Shown one piece after another: positions 7,334-12,661 of a DNA stretch of 14,000 nt. Each line of letters begins with the position of its first letter. Position 1 is the stretch's first letter. The translations under genes were made by a program, and so were the position numbers. The DNA comes from Anaerolineae bacterium (GTDB taxonomy: Bacteria > Chloroflexota > Anaerolineae > B4-G1). The DNA lies in the NCBI GenBank assembly GCA_030612585.1, contig JAUWNP010000115.1:1-14000 (forward strand). The letters run 5' to 3'. The notes under the pieces were generated by a model. The model was not told the origin of the DNA, ran no database searches, and saw only the letters and a program-made list of their open reading frames with translations.

Positions 7334-7366
7334 CGTTTTACTCCTTGGTGTAAGCAGTACACAGCA

Positions 7367-7401
7367 ATTATAGCCCCTTCATCTGAATACGCAACTTGCG
7401 T
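7367..7401 (-). promoter_or_regulatory. Promoter of the DUF1232 gene with an overlapping palindrome
   Basis: On the minus strand a perfect TATAAT (7367-7372) lies 16 bp from a weak -35 TTGCGT (7389-7394). The start would be near 7360, giving a leader of about 26 nt. The -35 box is half of a 13-bp palindrome ACGCAAcTTGCGT (7389-7401), a possible operator. Confidence 0.6.
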
Positions 7402-7479
7402 GGGTGGAGTTGCACATAGGAAGTCAACGGTTAGCATCACCCCACCATTTGTCATTTGGGTGTATTTCATCTCGGTTAT

Positions 7480-7525
7480 AGAGCAATTTGGCAAATTGCT
7501 CTTGGGACAAGTTACCAACTTGTCC
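7480..7525. repeat. Two adjacent hairpins with 3-nt loops
   Basis: Hairpin 1 pairs 7480-7489 with 7493-7502 (10 perfect bp, AGAGCAATTT, loop GGC). Hairpin 2 pairs 7505-7513 with 7517-7525 (9 perfect bp, GGACAAGTT, loop ACC). Only two bases separate them. The central 15 nt of the two align as CAA-TT--NAA-TTG, with a paired T/A to G/C change, so they look like two members of one palindrome family (REP/BIME-like). There is no clear T-tract after either. The stretch 7402-7479 shows no gene and no further clear signal. Confidence 0.75.
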
Positions 7526-7550
7526 TACAACTCATTTGAAACGCACCCTT

Positions 7551-7571
7551 GTCATTTGCCATTGTTGATTG
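7551..7571. repeat. TTCATTG-type heptanucleotide array interrupted by the MITE
   Basis: Units at 7551, 7558 and 7565 (GTCATTT, GCCATTG, TTGATTG) are in register. After the inserted element and its target duplication, the next unit (TTCATTT, 7723-7729) continues the series. Removing 7572-7722 minus one target copy restores a four-unit array. Confidence 0.7.
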
Positions 7572-7714
7572 GTAAGCGTTCAGACCTCCGAGGTTTTGGC
7601 CGTGATTGGGCTTGGAAAGCGAGTGATGTGCCATTCAAAGTTGCCAAAAGAGCACTGCTTTGTAAATCTCGGAGGTCTTGGGGAACGTTTTTCCCCACTC
7701 CTCTGAACGCTTAC
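7572..7714. mobile_element. MITE-like non-autonomous element, 143 bp, with 8-bp target duplication
   Basis: The ends are 13-bp perfect inverted repeats (7572-7584 GTAAGCGTTCAGA; 7702-7714 its complement). They are flanked by identical 8-bp direct repeats GTTGATTG (7564-7571 and 7715-7722). Inside, 7582-7596 pairs with 7664-7678 (14 of 15, the exception a G-T wobble), 7594-7600 pairs with 7643-7649, and a 7-bp hairpin sits at 7679-7697. No coding frame is credible inside. Ends starting GTAA with 8-bp duplications are known for the IS66 family, so an IS66-type transposase is the likely mobiliser; none is in this window. The right end abuts the promoter of the next gene. Confidence 0.85.
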
Positions 7715-7719
7715 GTTGA

Positions 7720-7748
7720 TTGTTCATTTTTCCTGGTCAGGTTATAAT
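7720..7748 (+). promoter_or_regulatory. Promoter of the helicase-associated-domain gene
   Basis: A perfect TATAAT lies at 7743-7748. Seventeen bp upstream is a poor -35 TTGTTC (7720-7725), whose first three bases belong to the MITE target duplication. Transcription would start near 7755, only about three bases before the ATG at 7758. Confidence 0.6.
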
Positions 7749-7757
7749 AGGCGCGCT

Positions 7758-9530
7758 ATGCGCTCGCTCCACCAATGCCTTCTGGATACCGACCTGGTCC
7801 GGCTGAGAGTCATCGCCCGCTTCTGGGATGTGGAACTGACGACCAGCCGCCAGCGAGATGTGGCGGCCCAATTGGCCGAGGAGATGGCCACACCCGAGGC
7901 GGTCACCAGCGCCTGGGACGCGCTTCCCGATGACCGACGCCGGGCACTGGAATTGTTGCTCGCTGCGGGGGGACAGATGCCACTGCGGATCTTCACCCGC
8001 GAGTGGGGGGAGATACGCACGATGGGACCGGGCCGGATGGAGCGGGAGCAGCCATGGCGGGAGCCCATCTCCCCCGCCGAAGGGCTCTGGTACAGTGGCT
8101 TCATCTCCCGCGCCTTCGAGCAGGGGCCCGAAGGGGCATACGAGGTCGTCTTCGTCCCCCCCGAACTGCGGGCCCACCTGCCAGATCCCCCCACCCCACC
8201 GCCCGTCATCACGCTCGAACCAGTCCCCGAGCCCGCCGGTGCGCGTCCGGCCGGCGACGCCATCCTCGACGACACCTGCACGCTGCTGGCCTACCTACAG
8301 AATGAGCGATTACGCCCCGGCCCTGGCGGCACCTGGCCCGCCCGCCACGAGGCCCGCCTGGCCCATCGCCTGCGCGACCCCGACCCCACGCGGCTGACTT
8401 TCCTGCGCCATCTGGTTCAGCATCTCGGCTGGCTGCACGTGACCGATACCGGCCGCCTGCGCCCCGACCCAGGCCCCGTGGCCGCCTGGCTCCAATCCTC
8501 GACCAACCAGCAACGAAGTGTGCTCGCCGAAGCCTGGCGGGACGACCCGACGTGGAACGACCTGTTTCACGTCCCCACACTCCACCCCGAGGACACCGGC
8601 GCCTGGCGCAACGACCCGCTCCTGGCACGCCGGGCCATCCTGCGCCACCTGGAAGCAATCTACCGTGAGCCTGTCGAACGGTGTGCCCCAGACACCTGGT
8701 ACAAACTCGAAGACTTAGTCGCCGCCGTCAAGCAGGCCGACCCCGACTTTCAGCGACCCGGCGGCGACTATGCCACCTGGTACGTCCGCGACGCGACCAC
8801 CGGTGCCTACCTCTCCGGCTTCGAAAGTTGGGACGGCGTCGAGGGAGCACTCATCCACTACATCATCACCGGGCCGCTAGCCTGGCTGGGCCTGACCAGT
8901 CTGGGAGCAAGCCGAAACTCCACACGTCCGCACCCCCACACCCCCACACTCCCACACCCTACCTTCCGCCTGACCCCAGCGGGGGCAGCCTTCCTCGGCC
9001 TGGCCGAACCAGCGCCCGAACCCGAACCCGCGCCGCTGGCCCTGCGCTCCGATTTCACCGTGCTCGCACCCCCAGCCCGGCGCTACGAGCGTTTCCAACT
9101 GGCCCGCGTCGCCGACTGGGTGGCCTCCCCCCTCGCAGGGGGGACTGAGGGGGGTCACTTCGTCTACCGGCTCACCCCCACCTCGCTGGAGCGCGCGCGG
9201 CGGCAGGGAATTCCCGTGGCGCGCGTGCTGGAGTTCCTGGGCCGGGTCACCAGCGCACCCGTACCCCACTCCAGCAAGGCAGCATTGATGCGCTGGGAAA
9301 CTCGCGGAGCCGAGGTCCGACTGGAGCAGGCAGTGCTCCTGCGCCTCTCCAGCGAGAAACTGATGGCCCAGGTCACTACTTCCCCACTCACCCGCCGTTT
9401 CATCCGCGAACAGGTCGGGCCGGCGGTCGCGCTGGTGCGCGAACGGGACTGGCCTGATCTCGTCTCCGTGCTGGGTGAGATGGGCTTGCTGCCCGACGTT
9501 TTCGCTTTGGAGGAGAACAATGCAGACTAA
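7758..9530 (+). CDS. XPB/Ssl2 N-terminal-type (PF13625-like) helicase-associated domain protein without a helicase motor
   Basis: The product has 590 residues. The region from about 432 (DFTVLAPPARRYERFQLARVADW) through FVYRLTPTSLERARRQGIPV, VLEFLGRVTSAPVP and EVRLEQAVLLRLSS resembles the domain found beside XPB/Ssl2-type helicases (Helicase_C_3). The N-terminal half is a run of helical, Arg/Leu/Ala-rich segments (RSLHQCLLDTDLVRLRVIAR, DALPDDRRRALELLLAAGG) without a P-loop or DEAD/DEAH motif. Stand-alone proteins of this type are known and uncharacterised; a DNA- or RNA-binding role is only a guess. The start is ATG 7758; the in-frame TTG at 7716 would begin inside the MITE target duplication. 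No Shine-Dalgarno is visible, which fits a leaderless transcript. Two low-complexity insertions lie at residues about 390-401 and 456-467. Its end overlaps the kinase start by 11 bp. Confidence 0.85.
   Translation: MRSLHQCLLDTDLVRLRVIARFWDVELTTSRQRDVAAQLAEEMATPEAVTSAWDALPDDRRRALELLLAAGGQMPLRIFTREWGEIRTMGPGRMEREQPWREPISPAEGLWYSGFISRAFEQGPEGAYEVVFVPPELRAHLPDPPTPPPVITLEPVPEPAGARPAGDAILDDTCTLLAYLQNERLRPGPGGTWPARHEARLAHRLRDPDPTRLTFLRHLVQHLGWLHVTDTGRLRPDPGPVAAWLQSSTNQQRSVLAEAWRDDPTWNDLFHVPTLHPEDTGAWRNDPLLARRAILRHLEAIYREPVERCAPDTWYKLEDLVAAVKQADPDFQRPGGDYATWYVRDATTGAYLSGFESWDGVEGALIHYIITGPLAWLGLTSLGASRNSTRPHPHTPTLPHPTFRLTPAGAAFLGLAEPAPEPEPAPLALRSDFTVLAPPARRYERFQLARVADWVASPLAGGTEGGHFVYRLTPTSLERARRQGIPVARVLEFLGRVTSAPVPHSSKAALMRWETRGAEVRLEQAVLLRLSSEKLMAQVTTSPLTRRFIREQVGPAVALVRERDWPDLVSVLGEMGLLPDVFALEENNAD
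8927..8958 (+). repeat. Octanucleotide CCCACACN array inside a coding sequence
   Basis: Four 8-bp units (8927, 8935, 8943, 8951) encode a Pro/His/Thr linker (RPHPHTPTLPHP) at residues about 390-401 of the helicase-associated-domain protein. Three units equal 24 bp, so expansion by three keeps the frame while one or two units would break it. Confidence 0.75.
9124..9157 (+). repeat. C-run/G-run hairpin repeat inside a coding sequence
   Basis: CCCCCC (9127-9132) can pair with GGGGGG (9138-9143), and a second G6 run follows at 9149-9154. The translation ASPLAGGTEGGH interrupts what is otherwise a continuous domain (between ARVADWV and FVYRLTP). It looks like an in-frame inserted intergenic-type repeat. 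Confidence 0.55.
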
Positions 9531-10713
9531 AGTGACATCCGCCTTCCAGGCCCGTTTTGCACACCGGCCGGCGATTGTGGTGCGCGCTCCTGGGCGAGTC
9601 AATCTCCTGGGCGGGCACACCGACTACAATGAGGGCTACGTCTTGCCGGTGGCAGTGGACCGCGCTGCCTGGGTCGCAGTCGCCGCGATTGATGCACGCG
9701 AGGTCCGCGTGCGCGCGCTCGACCTGGGAGGCGACGTTATCTTTCCACTCGACGTCATCCCCTCCTCAGACAGTGGCTGGGCCGACTATCCCAGGAGCAT
9801 CGCCTGGGCTCTGCAGGAGCGCGGACTAAGACCGGCAGGGATGGAGGCTGTGCTGACCTCCGACGTGCCGGTCGGGGCGGGACTATCCTCCTCGGCGGCG
9901 GTGGAGGTGGCTTTCGCCTACGCCTGGCAACAACTCTCCGGCTTCCAACTCGACCGGCGCGATCTGGCGTTGACATGCCAATGGGCGGAGAACAATTACG
10001 TGGGCGTCAACTGCGGCATCATGGATCAGATGACGAGTGTTCTGGGAGCGAAAGGGTACGCGCTGCTATTAGATTGCCGTACGCTGGAGGTGGAACCCGT
10101 GCCACTGCCGGAGGGCGTGACCATCGTCGTGGCGGACACGGGGGTGCGGCGGCGACTGGCCGCCTCGGAGTACAACGTGCGGCGTGCTCAATGCGAACAG
10201 GCGGTACGGACTCTGCGCGAATTTCTGCCCGGCATCCACGCCTTGCGCGACGTGAGCCTGGACGACCTGAAGCGGGTGCGAGCGCACCTGCCCGAGATCG
10301 CCTACCGGCGCGCCCTCCACGTCGTCACTGGCAATATACGGGTATCGCTGGCAGCGAAGGCGCTGCGGCGGGGAGACGTGGTCACTGCAGGCGCGCTGAT
10401 GAAAGCCTGCCACGCAAGCCTGCGCGACTATTACGAGGTGAGTTCACCGGAGTTGGACCGACTAGCCGAGGCGGCCTGCGAGGTGGAGGGCTGCTACGGT
10501 GCGCGGCTCACCGGCGCGGGGTTTGGCGGCTGCATCGTCGCGCTCGTCGCTGCGGACGCTGTGCCAGACTTCGAGGCCCACGTCTCGGCGGTCTACGAGA
10601 CGGCTTTCGATCACCAGCCGACCATTTACGTCTGCCGCTCAGCGGATGGGGTGGAGAGTCTGCTATGTAGTGCCAAGGAGAATGCCAGACAGCCTCAACG
10701 TTCAACGTCGTAG
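9520..10713 (+). CDS. galK: Galactokinase-like GHMP-family sugar kinase
   Basis: GHMP kinases of this type phosphorylate a sugar at C1 with ATP (galactose in the Leloir pathway). The 397 residues show the signature APGRVNLLGGHTDYNEGYVLP (23-43), the ATP-binding VPVGAGLSSSAAVE (116-129), NCGIMDQ with the catalytic Asp at 169, and the C-terminal LTGAGFGGC (330-338). In known galactokinases the signature reads GEHTDY with a sugar-binding Glu; here that position (32) is Gly, so the substrate may be another sugar. Translation starts at ATG 9520 after GGAGGAG, overlapping the upstream gene by 11 bp, so the two are probably co-translated. No galT, galE or sugar transporter is nearby. The last residues (QRSTS) come from a heptad repeat. 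Confidence 0.88.
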   Translation: MQTKVTSAFQARFAHRPAIVVRAPGRVNLLGGHTDYNEGYVLPVAVDRAAWVAVAAIDAREVRVRALDLGGDVIFPLDVIPSSDSGWADYPRSIAWALQERGLRPAGMEAVLTSDVPVGAGLSSSAAVEVAFAYAWQQLSGFQLDRRDLALTCQWAENNYVGVNCGIMDQMTSVLGAKGYALLLDCRTLEVEPVPLPEGVTIVVADTGVRRRLAASEYNVRRAQCEQAVRTLREFLPGIHALRDVSLDDLKRVRAHLPEIAYRRALHVVTGNIRVSLAAKALRRGDVVTAGALMKACHASLRDYYEVSSPELDRLAEAACEVEGCYGARLTGAGFGGCIVALVAADAVPDFEAHVSAVYETAFDHQPTIYVCRSADGVESLLCSAKENARQPQRSTS

Positions 10714-10783
10714 GCGAGATGAAACGCGAACCGTAAAACGTGAGACATACACACCGTTAGATCATCACGTTTCACGCATCACA
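10694..10783. repeat. Heptanucleotide arrays across the galK-rnj convergent junction
   Basis: Three sets of 7-bp units are visible: NTCAACG at 10694 and 10701, GAAACGT-like units at 10721, 10728, 10735 and 10742, and NNTCACN units at 10763, 10770 and 10777. The last two sets contain an 8-bp inverted pair (AAACGTGA 10736-10743 with 10765-10772, 21-nt loop). They encode the end of galK on one strand and include the rnj stop triplet (10779-10781) on the other. The hairpin may serve as a weak bidirectional end signal, but there is no T-tract. Confidence 0.7.
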
Positions 10784-12425
10784 CCTCTATCACCACCGGT
10801 ATGACGACGGGGCGACTCTTAGTCTCCTGGTAGAGGAACTTGGATAGCGCCGCCTGCACCTGGCTTTCGACCTCCGCCGAGGGCGTTCCCGGCCCGGCCG
10901 AGGCCGCCGACATGGTGACATCCTCCGCCTGAGCCAGCAGGTCCTCCGCCCCGGGGGCGAAGATAAAGCCACGGGTGATGATGTGTGGCCGGCCCACAGG
11001 CCGGCCCGCCCTGCGCTGGTAGCGGACAATGGACATCACGAAACCGCTCCGCCCCAGCACCTCACGCTCGCGCATCACCGCCGGCCCGATTTCACCCACC
11101 CGCGCCCCGTCCACGAAGACATAGCCGCCAGGCACCCGCTCGCCGATTTCCAGCCGCTCGCCAAAGGTCAACGCGTAGCCATTTTCGACTGTAGCGATGT
11201 TCTCGGCCGGGATGCCCAACTGTCGCGCGGTCTTGCCGTGCTGCTTGAGGTGGCGTAGTTCGCCGTGGATAGGGACGAAGAAGCGCGGACGGAGCATGTT
11301 GATCAACAATTTCTGCTCCTCTTGGCTGGCGTGGCCCGAGACGTGCACCGGCGAGAGGGGGTCGTAGTAGACATCCGCGCCCTTCTGGAAGAGGCGGTTG
11401 ACGACGCGGTGGATCAGTTCCTCGTTGCCAGGGATGGTATGCGAGGAGAACACCACCGTGTCCCCCTCTCGAATCTGCAGCGAGCGGTGCTGCCCGACCG
11501 CCAACCGGCTCAGGACCGCCGACGGCTCGCCCTGCGTGCCAGTCGCCATGATGACCGTCTCACGGGCCGGCAGATTTTTGATCTCGCCCAGCGTCACCAA
11601 CATACCGTCAGGGATATTGAGGTAGCCCAACTCGCGGGCCATCTTGGTATTCTCAACCATCGTCCTGCCAGCGATGGCGATCTTGCGGCCATGCTGCGCC
11701 GCCACATCCACGACCTGCTGGATGCGAGAGATGAGCGAGGCGAAGGTCGCCACGATCACCCGGCCTGGGGCCTCCCGCATCACCTGGTGGAAGGCGTCGT
11801 TCAGCGCGGCCTCCGAGAGGGTGTTACCAGGCCGATCAGAGTTGGTGCTGTCGGAAAGCAGCACCAGCACCCCGCGGCCGCTGAACTCGGCCAGTTTGGC
11901 GTAATCGGTGGGCCAGCCGTCCACCGGCGTGTGATCGAACTTGAAGTCACCGCTGTGCACGATCAGCCCGGCCGGCGTCGTGATGCCCAGGCCCACCCCG
12001 TCGGGGATGGAGTGGCAGACGTGGTAGGGCTCGACGGTGAAGGGACCAATGTTGATGACGTCGCCGGGCGCGTAGGTGTTCAGCACCGCCGACCCTGACA
12101 TACGCCTCCGCTTCATCTTGACCTCGATCAGGCCCTGGGTCAGCCGCGTGGCATAGACCGGCACGTCGAACTCCTCCAGGAAATGGGACAGCGCGCCGAT
12201 GTGATCCTCGTGGCCGTGCGTGATGACAATTGCGCGCACGCGGTCTTTCTTATCGCGCAGGTATCCCCAATCGGGGATGATGTAGTCAATCCCCAGCATG
12301 TCCGATTCGGGGAACATGATGCCCGCGTCCACGACGAGGATATTGCGGCCGTACTCAATGCTCATCGTGTTCTTACCGACTTCCCCCAGGCCGCCCAGGG
12401 GTACGATACGTAGTTTCTCAGTCAT
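10779..12425 (-). CDS. rnj: Ribonuclease J (metallo-beta-lactamase/beta-CASP RNase)
   Basis: RNase J is a 5'-to-3' exoribonuclease and endonuclease for mRNA decay and rRNA maturation. The 548 residues hold a split metallo-beta-lactamase domain with HGHEDH (70-75), His138, Asp160 in LIVHSGDFKFD, and His387 in PIHGELRH. An inserted beta-CASP domain (about 185-365) carries SDSTNSDRPG, ATGTQGEPSAVLSRLA, VVFSSHTIPGNE and VHVSGHASQEE. A C-terminal domain follows. I start at ATG 12425, nine bases after GGAG; an in-frame TTG at 12440 lies inside that ribosome site. The gene has a leader of about 120 nt with a terminator-like hairpin, suggesting controlled expression. Its stop codon lies in a heptad repeat. 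Confidence 0.95.
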   Translation of the reverse strand: MTEKLRIVPLGGLGEVGKNTMSIEYGRNILVVDAGIMFPESDMLGIDYIIPDWGYLRDKKDRVRAIVITHGHEDHIGALSHFLEEFDVPVYATRLTQGLIEVKMKRRRMSGSAVLNTYAPGDVINIGPFTVEPYHVCHSIPDGVGLGITTPAGLIVHSGDFKFDHTPVDGWPTDYAKLAEFSGRGVLVLLSDSTNSDRPGNTLSEAALNDAFHQVMREAPGRVIVATFASLISRIQQVVDVAAQHGRKIAIAGRTMVENTKMARELGYLNIPDGMLVTLGEIKNLPARETVIMATGTQGEPSAVLSRLAVGQHRSLQIREGDTVVFSSHTIPGNEELIHRVVNRLFQKGADVYYDPLSPVHVSGHASQEEQKLLINMLRPRFFVPIHGELRHLKQHGKTARQLGIPAENIATVENGYALTFGERLEIGERVPGGYVFVDGARVGEIGPAVMREREVLGRSGFVMSIVRYQRRAGRPVGRPHIITRGFIFAPGAEDLLAQAEDVTMSAASAGPGTPSAEVESQVQAALSKFLYQETKSRPVVIPVVIEV

Positions 12426-12463
12426 GTCAATTCGCTCCAATAGATAAATATGGTTTCGCGTCT

Positions 12464-12507
12464 AAAAAAAGAGCACCGCCCGGCCTGCGCTCCCGGCCTA
12501 GCGGTGC
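12464..12507 (-). terminator. Intrinsic terminator or attenuator in the rnj leader
   Basis: On the minus strand GCACCGC (12507-12501) pairs perfectly with GCGGTGC (12479-12473). Inner GGCC pairs extend the stem, and it is followed by TC and seven T residues (12470-12464). It lies between the rnj promoter (12556-12584) and the rnj start, 38 nt before the ATG. No other minus-strand gene lies upstream for it to end, so an attenuator or a short terminated RNA of about 85 nt is the simplest reading. Confidence 0.8.
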
Positions 12508-12555
12508 GTTCCACCAATTCCAGTGCCTCAAACCCAACTGCTCCATACAGCATGA

Positions 12556-12584
12556 ATAGTAACACGCCCCGCCGGTTCTGTCAA
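12556..12584 (-). promoter_or_regulatory. Promoter of rnj
   Basis: On the minus strand a perfect TTGACA (12579-12584) is separated by 17 bp from TACTAT (12556-12561, four of six). Transcription would start near 12549, upstream of the terminator hairpin. Confidence 0.7.
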
Positions 12585-12602
12585 ATGCTGGGCGCGGTTC
12601 GC

Positions 12603-12631
12603 TTGCCCAATGTCCCGACTCGTAGTATTAT
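12603..12631 (+). promoter_or_regulatory. Promoter of the M20 hydrolase gene
   Basis: TTGCCC (12603-12608, four of six) is followed after 17 bp by TATTAT (12626-12631, five of six). Start near 12638, giving a leader of about 24 nt. It is divergent from the rnj promoter, with 18 bp between the two -35 boxes. Confidence 0.65.
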
Positions 12632-12661
12632 CTATAGGAAACCTAAAAGACGGAACCGACA

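Noticed and set aside
7037..7747. Plus-strand open frame of 236 codons across the DUF1232 gene, the hairpins and the MITE
   Set aside because: It runs antisense to a recognisable gene and then through inverted repeats and a transposable element; its composition is not protein-like.
7716..7757. TTG start for the helicase-associated-domain protein 14 codons upstream
   Set aside because: It lies in the MITE target duplication, upstream of the TATAAT box, with no ribosome site; ATG 7758 fits the promoter.
9475..9519. GTG start extending the sugar kinase by 15 residues
   Set aside because: The extension MRWACCPTFSLWRRT is antithetical to GHMP kinase N-termini, and ATG 9520 has a GGAGGAG site.
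11265..12098. Plus-strand open frame of 277 codons opposite rnj
   Set aside because: Shadow of a GC-rich gene. The His/Arg/Asp-rich translation has no recognisable domain, whereas the minus strand has every RNase J motif.
12426..12440. TTG start extending RNase J by five residues
   Set aside because: The start would destroy the GGAG ribosome site serving ATG 12425, where family similarity begins.
12422..12553. Minus-strand 43-codon frame in the rnj leader ending ATGA over the rnj start
   Set aside because: The overlap with the rnj ATG looks like translational coupling, but the ATG (12553) lies upstream of the predicted transcript start (about 12549). No ribosome site is visible, and the frame crosses the terminator hairpin. 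The first residues (LYGAVGFE) faintly recall acetyltransferase C-termini, so a gene remnant is possible but unproven.
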